Counted from the first letter of the stretch, positions 38,691 to 46,680 are shown. The stretch is DNA of 64,000 nucleotides from Flavobacterium beibuense (GCF_004151245.1 NZ_JUIW01000002.1:310001-374000); one strand, 5' to 3'. Notes: a model not told the origin generated them from the letters alone. Made by a program: numbers and translations.

Positions 38691-39086
38691 ATGAAATTTA
38701 AATTATTCATCATTTTATTGTTTATATCATTAAGTTTTTCTTTTTCGAAAGAATTTGACTTTGCATACTATGCAGGGGGTAGATTTGGCTATTGCTCGCT
38801 TGAATTAAAATTATATAAAGACTCTACTTATTCTTTTCATGAATGGAACCACATGAGAAACATTTCTGATAAAGGAAAATGGTACAAAGACAAAGACAAC
38901 TATATATTAAATTCTAACAAGAAAACCAGATGGAGAAATAAAGGTGGAAAAAATTCAAAAAAGGAATACCTCTTTAAAAAACAAAAATTTATTTTCATTG
39001 CAGACACATTAAAATTCATTCATAAAGAGAAAGACGCTAAAACTAATTTTAATGAATACTACCCTATGTATAAACAGCATCAATAA
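38691..39086 (+). CDS. Small secreted protein of unknown function
   Basis: 131 residues from ATG 38691. A signal peptide (MKFKLFIILLFISLSFSFS) precedes a basic, beta-rich mature domain of about 110 residues: EFDFAYYAGGRFGYCSLELK, YSFHEWNHMRNISDKGKW, then a Lys-rich stretch (TRWRNKGGKNSKKEYLFKK). No family motif was recognised. The frame extends upstream to an ATG at 38649, but that lies in the terminator hairpin of the preceding gene, so the later ATG was chosen. It ends 17 nt before the promoter of the riboswitch transcript. Lower G+C than its neighbours and a repeat-free sequence give no other clue. Confidence 0.65.
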   Translation: MKFKLFIILLFISLSFSFSKEFDFAYYAGGRFGYCSLELKLYKDSTYSFHEWNHMRNISDKGKWYKDKDNYILNSNKKTRWRNKGGKNSKKEYLFKKQKFIFIADTLKFIHKEKDAKTNFNEYYPMYKQHQ

Positions 39087-39102
39087 ATAAGCTTTTTATT
39101 TA

Positions 39103-39110
39103 TACATTTG
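39103..39110 (+). promoter_or_regulatory. -7 element TACATTTG for the cobalamin-riboswitch transcript
   Basis: Lies immediately before the riboswitch, so transcription would start near 39117, where the aptamer begins. Confidence 0.5.
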
Positions 39111-39117
39111 TCAAAAA

Positions 39118-39330
39118 TAATTAAAAGGTTTTGCTTAACGCAGATTAATAGGGAACCGTGTGAAAATCGCGGGCTGTCGCGCAACTGTAAAGTACTGCAA
39201 AAGTTTTATCAAAATATCCACTGCCAGTGCGGGAAGGAAGATAAAATGTACAAGCCAGGAGACCTGCCTTACTAAATAATGACTATGCTTTCGCGGTTAA
39301 AGTGATGTCCTGGCACTACTCTTTGTTTAA
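39118..39330 (+). ncRNA. Cobalamin (adenosylcobalamin-type) riboswitch
   Basis: The leader contains the conserved blocks of the AdoCbl aptamer in order. AATAGGGAACCGTGTGAAAA lies at 39147-39166, CGCGGGCTGTCGCGCAACTG at 39169-39187 or so, a GCCAGTGCGGGAAGGAAG region at 39223-39240, and the highly conserved B12 box AAGCCAGGAGACCTGCC at 39252-39268. The 3' part with CTTTCGCGGTTAAAGTGATG is the usual expression-platform side, 15-75 nt before the next ATG. Cobalamin binding normally represses downstream B12 uptake or synthesis genes. Here the regulated gene is a DUF71/COG2102 ATPase, with a thioesterase behind it. Exact borders are approximate. Confidence 0.93.
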
Positions 39331-39344
39331 AGGGAAATTGTACC

Positions 39345-40082
39345 ATGCCTTCACCCTACTCCGCAAAGCATTATAAACTCAAAAAAGTGACGGAGAACAA
39401 ACAAAAAACTTATTTTAACTGGAGCAGCGGTAAAGACAGTGCGCTGGCACTACACTATCTTTTACAGGATAAAAATTATAGTGTAGACTTCCTGCTTACT
39501 TCGGTTAATTCACATTACGATCGTGTAAGTATGCACGGACTACGAAAAGAACTTCTTTTAAAACAGGTTGAAGCCATTGGTATACCTATGACAACCATAG
39601 AGCTTCCGTTACAACCTAGCAATGAAGATTATGAGGCTATAATGCGTGCTAAAGTTGACGAATTGCTTGAGCAAAATTATACTACGGCTGCTTTTGGCGA
39701 TATCTTTTTGGAAGATCTTAAAGTTTATAGGGAAAAGCAACTGGAACCATTTGGTATTAAGGCAGTGTTTCCTCTTTGGAAAAAAGATACCAAGCAATTA
39801 CTTACCGAATTTATAGACTCAGGATTTAAAACAATAACCGTTTGTGTAAACGGGACCAAGCTAGACAAATCATTTGTAGGCCGTGTTATTGACCATGACT
39901 TTATTAAAGAGCTTCCGGACGATGTAGACCCGTGTGGTGAAAATGGAGAATTTCATACCTTTTGCTTTGACGCCCCTTACTTTAAAAAGCCGGTAGATTT
40001 TACTATTGGTGAAACCATTTACAGAGAATATGATAATCACGGCACCAAAACCGGATACTGGTTTTGCGATTTATTGCCCTAA
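39345..40082 (+). CDS. DUF71/COG2102 PP-loop ATPase (B12-associated subgroup)
   Basis: 245 residues. It belongs to the adenine-nucleotide alpha-hydrolase superfamily, with the PP-loop SSGKDSALALHYLL starting at residues 27-32, GDIFLEDLKVYREKQLEPFG near 126-145, and the C-terminal ENGEFHTFCFDAPYF signature of the DUF71 family. Eukaryotic and archaeal members are diphthine-ammonia ligases, but bacteria lack diphthamide. Published comparative genomics assigned a bacterial subgroup of this family to cobalamin salvage because it clusters with B12 genes. The immediately upstream cobalamin riboswitch supports that here. ATG 39345 is used; a GTG at 39387 is a shorter alternative. A thioesterase gene follows at 19 nt. 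The reaction is unknown. Confidence 0.9.
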   Translation: MPSPYSAKHYKLKKVTENKQKTYFNWSSGKDSALALHYLLQDKNYSVDFLLTSVNSHYDRVSMHGLRKELLLKQVEAIGIPMTTIELPLQPSNEDYEAIMRAKVDELLEQNYTTAAFGDIFLEDLKVYREKQLEPFGIKAVFPLWKKDTKQLLTEFIDSGFKTITVCVNGTKLDKSFVGRVIDHDFIKELPDDVDPCGENGEFHTFCFDAPYFKKPVDFTIGETIYREYDNHGTKTGYWFCDLLP

Positions 40083-40100
40083 ATAATAACTTCCATAAAC

Positions 40101-40484
40101 ATGACATCTGAAGAAAAAATAAAACTATCGGAAACAAGAATATTTAAAGCTGTTTTTCCAAATACCACAAACCATTATGATACCTTGTTTGGAGGGACTG
40201 CCATGCACTTAATGGACGAAGTTGCTTTTATAACGGCAACACGTTTCAGCCGTCAGCGTATGGTAACTGTCAGCAGTGACCGTATCGACTTTAAAAAGCC
40301 TATACCCGCAGGAACTATTGTAGAACTTATAGGTAAGGTTACTTATGTGGGTACTACCAGCCTAAAGGTTCGTGTAGAGATTTATGTAGAGCAGATGTAT
40401 GAAAACAGCAGGGAAAAAGCCGTAACGGGAGAATTTACTTTTGTGGCTATAGATGAAAATAAAGTCCCGGTAAAAATCGTTTAA
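40101..40484 (+). CDS. Acyl-CoA thioesterase, hotdog fold (YciA/ACOT type)
   Basis: 127 residues forming one hotdog domain. The active-site helix is NHYDTLFGGTAMHLMDEVAF (about residues 23-42), with the family N...GG...D pattern (Asn/Asp and the GG turn). VTVSSDRIDFKKPIPAG follows as the central strand, typical of YciA-like acyl-CoA hydrolases. The C-terminal strand FTFVAIDENKVP is complete. It begins 19 nt after the DUF71 gene with no terminator or promoter between them, so it should also be under the cobalamin riboswitch. A terminator follows. Preferred acyl chain unknown. Confidence 0.88.
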   Translation: MTSEEKIKLSETRIFKAVFPNTTNHYDTLFGGTAMHLMDEVAFITATRFSRQRMVTVSSDRIDFKKPIPAGTIVELIGKVTYVGTTSLKVRVEIYVEQMYENSREKAVTGEFTFVAIDENKVPVKIV

Positions 40485-40486
40485 TT

Positions 40487-40516
40487 AAAAGGCATCTGGA
40501 ATCGGATGCCTTTTTT
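40487..40516 (+). terminator. Intrinsic terminator of the riboswitch operon
   Basis: GGCATC/GATGCC core stem with an eight-base loop, A4 before and T6 after. Confidence 0.8.
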
Positions 40517-40519
40517 GAT

Positions 40520-40527
40520 TATGTTTG
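40520..40527 (+). promoter_or_regulatory. -7 element TATGTTTG for the PsbP-like gene
   Basis: Ends 19 nt before ATG 40547, directly after the terminator of the riboswitch operon, so the following genes are separately transcribed. Confidence 0.5.
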
Positions 40528-40546
40528 CTACTAAATAATTTAAGCC

Positions 40547-41137
40547 ATGAAAAAGACATTAATAGCCCTTTTACTTCTGTTAAGCGTAAGTTCTGCCTTT
40601 GCACAAAAAATATACAATAACAAGGCTTTCGGATTTACTATAGAGATTCCGCAAACATGGTGGGAAGACAACCGTGACGGATTCCCTGCGCACATTGAGG
40701 TTAGCGATGCCGAAAGAAGAAAAATACTGGACGACAGCCGTTCTGTATTCCTTACTCTTTTTTACGACAGGGAAACTATTAAAGAAGGTGGTAATTACAC
40801 TCCTAAAATGCAGTTTAATGTAGCTGGTAATTCTGAAAAAGACCCTAAAAAACTTTTAAAGGCTACTGAAAAGAATGCCGAAGCCTTAAAGAAATACCAA
40901 CTGGACTTTAAATTTGTACAGAAGCCTAAACAAATAGAAATTTCAGGTATAAAGAGCGTATATTATATTGCTACCTACTCTATGATGGTAAACGGCAAAA
41001 ATACTACAATACGCACCTATACCTATGTTATACCTTATAAAAACTATGTTTTCCATCTTAATTTTACCGATGAGATAAAAGGTAAAGACCGCTCTAAAGA
41101 ATTTGAAGAAGCGGTAAAGACCATAAAAATCGGGTAA
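40547..41137 (+). CDS. Secreted PsbP/DUF1795-like protein
   Basis: 196 residues with a signal peptide (MKKTLIALLLLLSVSSAFAQ). The mature domain starts KIYNNKAFGFTIEIPQTWW, the typical opening of PsbP/MOG1-like and DUF1795 beta-sandwich proteins (a short strand, then an F-x-I-x-P-x-x-W pattern). It ends FHLNFTDEIKGKDRSKEFEE and a final strand, again as in that fold. Members are small periplasmic or lipoprotein-like proteins with unknown ligands. The stop TAA is directly followed by the damaged or non-canonical start of a DUF4348-like lipoprotein frame. Confidence 0.78.
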   Translation: MKKTLIALLLLLSVSSAFAQKIYNNKAFGFTIEIPQTWWEDNRDGFPAHIEVSDAERRKILDDSRSVFLTLFYDRETIKEGGNYTPKMQFNVAGNSEKDPKKLLKATEKNAEALKKYQLDFKFVQKPKQIEISGIKSVYYIATYSMMVNGKNTTIRTYTYVIPYKNYVFHLNFTDEIKGKDRSKEFEEAVKTIKIG

Positions 41138-41530
41138 ATAAGGAAACTGTTTTTTATACTCCTTTTAGCTATTTCTTGCGGGAAAAAGACAGAAAGCATA
41201 CAAGTACAGTCAGAAAATTTTGAAGAATTCAATCAACATTTCCATTCAGATTCTGTTTTTCAGCTATCAAGGATAAGTTTTCCTGTTGAAGGTATCCATA
41301 GAGACGGCTGGGAAGAGTACAAATGGACAAAAGAGAACTGGGAAATTCTGAAAAATCCGGTAACCAAAACAAGCCCTTTTCCAAATGAGTACAAACATCA
41401 ACTCATTAGTACTGATACTCTTGTTATCGAAAAATACTGGATAGAAGATAGTGGCTTTCAGTGTGAAAGAAAGTTTCAGCTAATTAAAGATAAATGGTTT
41501 CTGGTAAGTTATTATGACATGAATTTATAG
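41138..41530 (+). pseudogene. DUF4348-like lipoprotein frame without a canonical start codon (ATA where ATG is expected)
   Basis: A frame of 130 codons runs from 41138 to a TAG at 41530. It encodes a lipoprotein signal (RKLFFILLLAISCG, Cys at codon 14) and then a DUF4348-like domain: FEEFNQHFHSDSVFQLSRIS, GWEEYKWTKENWEIL, KYWIEDSGFQCERKFQLI, then DKWFLVSYYDMN. The codon directly after the preceding gene's TAA is ATA, exactly where ATG would give the signal peptide MRKLFF. No ATG, GTG or TTG occurs before the lipid Cys; a CTG at codon 4 is the only near-cognate start. Either the start was lost by a G-to-A change (or read error), or a non-AUG start is used by coupling. The rest of the frame is clean, so decay, if real, is recent. 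Confidence 0.72.
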
Positions 41531-41556
41531 ATAATAATCTTAAATTTAAATAACAC

Positions 41557-41812
41557 ATGGAAAATGAACTGTATGATAAGCAAATTACAAGCAGGAAAGA
41601 TTTTGTTGAGTTTCTAAAACTTCTGCATAAATACTACACCTCAAAACCAGAAGATTGGGAGAACAATACCCTCGAATCTTTTTTAGAAGCACTCTGCTTA
41701 CGCTGAAGATATAACTGGATCTTCTAAAAAAACAAAACAAGACAGAAATCCTGATATTGCAGACTGGCACGTGTTTGCAGATATACTAAGAGGAGCCATT
41801 ATTTACGAATAA
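41557..41812 (+). pseudogene. DUF7660-like small protein gene, frameshifted
   Basis: ATG 41557 opens a frame MENELYDKQITSRKDFVEFL continuing to ...NNTLESFLEALCLR and stopping at TGA 41704. The frame at +1 from 41693 continues the same protein as SAYAEDITGSSKK... to ...DWHVFADILRGAIIYE and TAA 41812. Joined, the two parts give about 85 residues matching the DUF7660 pattern (DFVxFLxxL, WEN.TLxxFLEAL, YAED, W..FA.IL.GA.IYE). The junction is a CTCT tract at 41692-41695; two extra bases (CTCTCT) would restore the frame. It is either a recent slippage mutation or a sequencing error. It lies 26 nt after the start-less DUF4348 frame and 2 nt before the convergent aminopeptidase. Confidence 0.78.
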
Positions 41813-41814
41813 CT

Positions 41815-43887
41815 CTACTCAGCCAATAACTGTTCCAGTCTTTTTCTTTCGTTATTCTTAAGTTGTGGTAATATTGCTGTAAAAGCATCCCTGTAACCTT
41901 CTTTTTTAAGAAGTTTTCTTATGTTGTCACGGCCAAATTTGGCAAACTGCCATTTGTGATGCTGTGTGGCACGGGCAAGGTTAATTAAAACCACCTCGTC
42001 CTGTTTATCTATATACATAAGGTTAGACAATGCATTTTGGCGGATACTGCTTTCATATTTTGGAGAGGCATACTCCTGAAGTTCGGTGTAATAGTTTTCT
42101 TTAAGTTCACTACGATATCCTTCGGTAGTATAGGCGAAGGTAAGCCACAGAATGCGAAGATTTTTGTCGTTAAACCCAACCCAGGTATCCGACATATCCA
42201 AAAACTCCCCTATCTTTTCAGGGAAGCGGGTACAAAGTACATTCAAGGCTATTTCCCTTGTAATGTATGATTCATCCTTCATTAAAGATTTGTATTCCTC
42301 AAAAAACTCATCCGGAATAGTTGTAACTGTTCGTGCTACAGCCTGCCTAATTTTTACATTATTTGTTTTCATGGCAGCGCGAACTATTGGAGCCTTTTTA
42401 TCAAAAGGAACTTCTGCCAGCTGGAATAGTACCTCCTCCTTTAAAGGCCAAAAAGCATCTGACTCCATTATGTTTGCAAACATTTCCTGATTTTCCTCAA
42501 AAGGCTTATCCTGTAGACTACCAATAGCAAAATACTGCTGAATGAATTCGTTTTTCTGCAACAGGTCTATTGCTTCTCCTACTTCAAACTTCGGGCTTTC
42601 CAGCCAACGCTTTTTAAACGATTGGGTATCATAATCGGATACTTTATTTATCTCTTCCAGAAAATCATCAGTGTTTACATTTTTAAAAGCATACTTTTCA
42701 AGATAAGTCTTTACTGCTTTCCTAAAGTTTTCATGTCCCACACCTTCTCTTAAAACATGCAATGCAAAGGCACCTTTTTGATAAAAGCTTAAAGAGCTTG
42801 CCTTTTCATTAAGTATTGGTATCGTATCGGTTTTTGAAGCCTGCTGAAGCCTTTCGGCCATTTGATAGAGTTCATAGTAAAAATGATTATCCCCAAAAAG
42901 CTCCTGTTCTGCAAGCAATGCATAATAGGTTGCAAAACCTTCCTGAAGCCAGTGATGTTCACCTGATTTTGCCGTAATAAGATCGCCAAACCACTGGTGA
43001 GCTAACTCATGAGCATTTACATTTACATAAGTACGGTCGTTAAAACCGATATTGTCTACCACATAATCCTGAGAGAATATGGTAGATGTGGTATTTTCCA
43101 TCCCGGCATAAAGGAAATCCAATACCGGTACCTGCCTGTAAATTTCCCAAGCATACTGTACGCCTATTTCTTTTTCAAAAAAATCGAATATCTGTTTGCT
43201 GTAACGATAAGTCGGTTCAAATTTGTCTCTGTCTTCCGGGCGGTAATAAAACTCCAAAGGAGTACCCGAAGCCGACATTTGCTCTTGCTTTTCAAACTTC
43301 CCTATAGCCATCATTAACAGGTAGCTGCTCATAGGGTTTTGCATTTCGTAATTCCATTTTTGCAGATTACCCTCAGCCAATTTACTTTTCAGTTCACCGT
43401 TAGCCAATACTTCAAACCCATTCTGAAATCCAACGGAAAGATTGAAAACCACCTTTTCATTCATATCATCAAAACTTGGCAACCAGTGACTGGTGTATTT
43501 GCCCTGTCCCTGTGTCCAAATCTGCAGGCCATCTTCCTCGCCAACAAAATACAGTGTTTGCTTTGGCTGTGCTGTATAATCAAACTCAAGTGTATTTTTT
43601 CCTTTCTTATAGCCTTTGTATAATTTTAGAGCATGCTGGGCATCTACATAACCTGCTTTCTTTCCATTTATCGTAACATTGGTGTAATCCATATCATGGG
43701 CATCAATGGTAATGGTGTCGGTTTTTTCAAGTAAATCAAAAGTATATTTTACCTTACCCATCACTTTTTTATGAGAAACATCAAACGTAAGATAGGCATC
43801 GAGCGTTTTAAAGTCGGCTTTTTTATATTGTTGGGCAAAACCCGAAAGGCTTAGTAAGAGTATAGTGACTGAAATATAATGTTTCAT
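41815..43887 (-). CDS. M1 family zinc aminopeptidase, secreted
   Basis: 690 residues from ATG 43887 (signal MKHYISVTILLLSLSGFAQ). The substrate motif GMENT stands near 270 (GxMEN-type), and HELAHQWFGD carries the zinc ligands, with the third ligand Glu in HHWLQEGFATYY, exactly 18 residues after the HExxH motif. The Tyr-bearing segment FYQKGAFALHVLREGVG is present. The last third is helical with repeats, like ARM-type C-domains of M1 enzymes. It releases N-terminal residues from peptides, probably in the periplasm or at the surface. The frame runs to an earlier ATG at 43902, but MKHY gives a better signal. It is the functional counterpart to the inactivated M1-like gene at 21 kb. Confidence 0.93.
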   Translation of the reverse strand: MKHYISVTILLLSLSGFAQQYKKADFKTLDAYLTFDVSHKKVMGKVKYTFDLLEKTDTITIDAHDMDYTNVTINGKKAGYVDAQHALKLYKGYKKGKNTLEFDYTAQPKQTLYFVGEEDGLQIWTQGQGKYTSHWLPSFDDMNEKVVFNLSVGFQNGFEVLANGELKSKLAEGNLQKWNYEMQNPMSSYLLMMAIGKFEKQEQMSASGTPLEFYYRPEDRDKFEPTYRYSKQIFDFFEKEIGVQYAWEIYRQVPVLDFLYAGMENTTSTIFSQDYVVDNIGFNDRTYVNVNAHELAHQWFGDLITAKSGEHHWLQEGFATYYALLAEQELFGDNHFYYELYQMAERLQQASKTDTIPILNEKASSLSFYQKGAFALHVLREGVGHENFRKAVKTYLEKYAFKNVNTDDFLEEINKVSDYDTQSFKKRWLESPKFEVGEAIDLLQKNEFIQQYFAIGSLQDKPFEENQEMFANIMESDAFWPLKEEVLFQLAEVPFDKKAPIVRAAMKTNNVKIRQAVARTVTTIPDEFFEEYKSLMKDESYITREIALNVLCTRFPEKIGEFLDMSDTWVGFNDKNLRILWLTFAYTTEGYRSELKENYYTELQEYASPKYESSIRQNALSNLMYIDKQDEVVLINLARATQHHKWQFAKFGRDNIRKLLKKEGYRDAFTAILPQLKNNERKRLEQLLAE

Positions 43888-43907
43888 GAAAATTCTTAGC
43901 ATTTATA

Positions 43908-43915
43908 CAAATCTA
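43908..43915 (-). promoter_or_regulatory. -7 element TAGATTTG for the M1 aminopeptidase gene
   Basis: Minus-strand octamer ending 20 nt before ATG 43887 and 5 nt before the alternative ATG at 43902, which supports the later start. Confidence 0.5.
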
Positions 43916-43993
43916 ATAAATACCGAGGTAAATATTACGTTTTACTTTTATTGAATAATCTTTATCTTCGTAACTCAATCCTTACAAGCCAAA

Positions 43994-46096
43994 ATGAATA
44001 ACCTGTTAGAAACTCCTATAGAATACCTAAAAGGCGTAGGCCCTGCCCGGGGTGAACTGCTACGCAAGGAGCTGGGCATTCATAAATATGGCGACCTTAT
44101 AAATCTTTACCCTAACCGATATATAGACCGTACACGCTATTACCGTATTAACGAACTGCAAAACAGTAATTCGGAAGTACAGATAGTTGGTAAGGTTGTA
44201 AATATTAAAACCGTTGAGCAAAAGCGCGGTAAACGCCTTGTAGCTACGTTTACAGATAATACCGGACAAATGGAACTGGTTTGGTTTCAGGGGCATAAAT
44301 GGATAAGGGAAAACATAAAGATTAATGTTCCCTATGTTATTTTTGGTAAGGTAAGTTCGTTTAATGGCGTGTTCAATATGGCGCACCCAGAAATGGAGCT
44401 GCTTGCAGAACATGAGCAAAGCCTGCGTAGTGCCATGCAGCCTATTTACCCAAGTACCGAAAAGCTTACGCAACGCGGTATTACCAACAAAGTGGTAAAC
44501 AAGATAATGCAACAACTGTTTATAGAAACACAGGCATTGTTTAAGGAAACGCTTCCGGCAGGCCTGTTACAGGAATTGCAGCTTATCCCTAAAAATGCAG
44601 CACTGTTTAATATTCATTTTCCTAAAAGCCAGGAAATACTGGCTAAGGCACAGTTCAGGCTAAAGTTTGAAGAACTGTTCTATATTCAGTTGCAACTGAT
44701 AACAAAAAACCTTATCCGTAAGCATAAAATAAAAGGACATGCATTTGATAAGGTTGGCGAAATGTTTAATGGTTTTTATCAAAATCATTTGCCATTTGAA
44801 CTTACCAATGCCCAAAAACGTGTGCTTAAAGAAATAAGGAATGATATGGGGCAGCCTGCACAAATGAACCGATTATTACAGGGAGATGTGGGTTCAGGTA
44901 AAACCATAGTGGCATTAATGAGTATGCTATTGGCTCTTGATAATGGTTTTCAGGCATGTCTAATGGCACCTACCGAAATTTTGGCTAACCAGCATTTTTC
45001 AGGTTTGTCTGAATTAGCTAAACCACTGAATTTAAACATAAAAATACTTACCGGTTCAACTAAAACTTCAGAAAGAAAAATTATTCATGAAGAGCTTGAA
45101 AACGGTACACTCAATATAATAATAGGTACTCATGCCCTGCTGGAAGATAAGGTACAGTTTAAAAACCTGGGGCTTGCTGTTATAGATGAGCAGCATCGTT
45201 TTGGTGTGGAACAGCGTTCCAAACTATGGAAGAAAAATGAAATTCCGCCTCATATATTGGTAATGACGGCTACCCCTATTCCGCGTACACTGGCTATGAG
45301 TTTATATGGTGATCTTGATATATCTGTTATAGATGAACTTCCTCCGGGGCGTAAACCTATTAAAACAGTACACCGTTACGACAGTAACCGCCTAAAAGTA
45401 TGGGCTTTCCTTAAAGAGGAAATTGCTAAAGGAAGACAGGTTTATATAGTATATCCGCTTATTCAGGAAAGTGAGAAAATGGATTATAAAGACCTGATGG
45501 ACGGCTACGAGAGTATTTCGCGTGATTTCCCTTTACCGCAATACAGTGTCAGTATAGTACACGGACAAATGAAACCCGCCGAAAAAGACAGCGAGATGGA
45601 ACGTTTTGCGAAAGGTAAAACCAACATAATGGTTGCCACTACTGTAATTGAGGTTGGTGTAAACGTACCTAATGCCAGTGTTATGGTTATAGAAAGTGCC
45701 GAACGTTTCGGACTTTCTCAGCTGCATCAGCTTAGAGGACGTGTAGGCCGTGGAGCCGAACAAAGTTACTGTATTATGATGACAGGAGGTAAACTTAGTA
45801 ACGACAGCAAAGTGCGTATGGATACTATGGTAAGAACAAATGATGGCTTTGAGATTGCGGAAGTTGACCTTAAACTGCGTGGTCCCGGAGATATTATGGG
45901 CACACAGCAAAGTGGTGTGCTTAACCTACAAATAGCCGATTTGGTTAAAGACCGGGAAATACTGCAAATGGCGAGGCATTTTGCTATTAGATTACTTAAA
46001 GATGACCCTAACCTTAACAGACCGGAACATGCTGCCTTAAAGCATACTTTTATAGAGCTTACAAAAAAGAAAAATATCTGGAATTACATTAGTTAA
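43994..46096 (+). CDS. recG: ATP-dependent DNA helicase RecG
   Basis: 700 residues; RecG remodels stalled replication forks and branch-migrates Holliday junctions. The N-terminal wedge/OB domain (about 1-200) begins with LKGVGPARGELLRKELGI and has FNGVFNMAHPEMEL. Helicase motifs follow: I QGDVGSGKTIVAL, Ia LMAPTEILANQHF, II AVIDEQHRFGVEQR (DEQH), III VMTATPIPRTLAM, IV-VI IMVATTVIEVGVNVPNASVM and QLHQLRGRVGRG. The C-terminal TRG-type segment with DLKLRGPGDIMGTQQSG is complete. Normal length. An AlkB-like gene starts 9 nt after the stop, a pairing that could couple fork repair and demethylation. Confidence 0.97.
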   Translation: MNNLLETPIEYLKGVGPARGELLRKELGIHKYGDLINLYPNRYIDRTRYYRINELQNSNSEVQIVGKVVNIKTVEQKRGKRLVATFTDNTGQMELVWFQGHKWIRENIKINVPYVIFGKVSSFNGVFNMAHPEMELLAEHEQSLRSAMQPIYPSTEKLTQRGITNKVVNKIMQQLFIETQALFKETLPAGLLQELQLIPKNAALFNIHFPKSQEILAKAQFRLKFEELFYIQLQLITKNLIRKHKIKGHAFDKVGEMFNGFYQNHLPFELTNAQKRVLKEIRNDMGQPAQMNRLLQGDVGSGKTIVALMSMLLALDNGFQACLMAPTEILANQHFSGLSELAKPLNLNIKILTGSTKTSERKIIHEELENGTLNIIIGTHALLEDKVQFKNLGLAVIDEQHRFGVEQRSKLWKKNEIPPHILVMTATPIPRTLAMSLYGDLDISVIDELPPGRKPIKTVHRYDSNRLKVWAFLKEEIAKGRQVYIVYPLIQESEKMDYKDLMDGYESISRDFPLPQYSVSIVHGQMKPAEKDSEMERFAKGKTNIMVATTVIEVGVNVPNASVMVIESAERFGLSQLHQLRGRVGRGAEQSYCIMMTGGKLSNDSKVRMDTMVRTNDGFEIAEVDLKLRGPGDIMGTQQSGVLNLQIADLVKDREILQMARHFAIRLLKDDPNLNRPEHAALKHTFIELTKKKNIWNYIS

Positions 46097-46105
46097 GATT
46101 ACCTT

Positions 46106-46642
46106 ATGGAAAAAGAGGATTTATTTAAAGAAATTATTCTGATAAATGACTTGAGTCTGAAAAACGATTTGTTTGATTATATAAAACAAAATACCCTTTG
46201 GGATGAATCTTTTAAGTCAAGGAAAACTGCCAGCTATGGTGTACCATATAATTATTCCGGGATTTCTTATGAAAATACGGCTTTCCCCGACTATTTAAGT
46301 GAGCTAAATAATTTAGTAGAAAAACATTGTGGTTATAAGCCAAATAACTGCCTTATAAACTATTATATAGATGGCCTGTCTAAAATGGGCTTCCATTCCG
46401 ATCAGTTTGACATTCTTGCAGATAAAACCGGTATTGCTATATTTTCATTAGGAAATAAGCGAATAATGAGATTTAAAAATAAGAATGATAAAAACCAGAT
46501 TATTGATATCACTTTAGAGCCAAACAGCTTATTCTATATGACTCAGGAAGTTCAAAAATACTGGCTTCATTCAATACTGGAAAGTAACAATGAGAATGAT
46601 GAAAGAATTAGTATAACACTACGTAAATTAATAGTTCAATAA
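46106..46642 (+). CDS. AlkB-like 2-oxoglutarate/Fe(II) dioxygenase
   Basis: 178 residues with the AlkB-family double-stranded beta-helix signature. The iron-binding triad is His97-x-Asp99 (MGFHSDQFD) and His155 (KYWLHSILE). NNCLINYYIDGLSKMGFHSD is the typical strand leading to it. The 2-oxoglutarate-binding Arg lies in ERISITLRKL near the C-terminus. AlkB enzymes oxidatively demethylate alkylated DNA or RNA bases; proteins of this small type often act on N1-methyladenine or N3-methylcytosine. The nucleotide-recognition lid is short, so the nucleic-acid substrate is uncertain. It starts 9 nt after recG and ends in a long palindrome. Probably co-transcribed with recG. Confidence 0.82.
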   Translation: MEKEDLFKEIILINDLSLKNDLFDYIKQNTLWDESFKSRKTASYGVPYNYSGISYENTAFPDYLSELNNLVEKHCGYKPNNCLINYYIDGLSKMGFHSDQFDILADKTGIAIFSLGNKRIMRFKNKNDKNQIIDITLEPNSLFYMTQEVQKYWLHSILESNNENDERISITLRKLIVQ

Positions 46643-46680
46643 ACAATAAAGGGTTTGTTATAACAAACCCTTTATTGTTT
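46641..46680. terminator. 40-bp perfect palindrome, bidirectional terminator
   Basis: Bases 46641-46660 and 46661-46680 are exact reverse complements (20-bp arms, no loop). It separates convergent AlkB-like and HAD genes, and its left arm also begins inside the last codon of one and its centre provides the stop of the other (TAA of the HAD gene at 46658-46660). AAAGGG/CCCTTT core with flanking A and T runs. Confidence 0.88.

Noticed and set aside
39345..40082. Diphthine-ammonia ligase as function of the DUF71 gene
   Set aside because: Diphthamide occurs on archaeal and eukaryotic EF2, not in bacteria; the cobalamin riboswitch points to a B12-related role.
44060..44515. 151-residue open frame on the minus strand within recG
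   Set aside because: Antisense to conserved RecG motifs; composition (His/Tyr/Phe-rich) is typical for the complementary frame.
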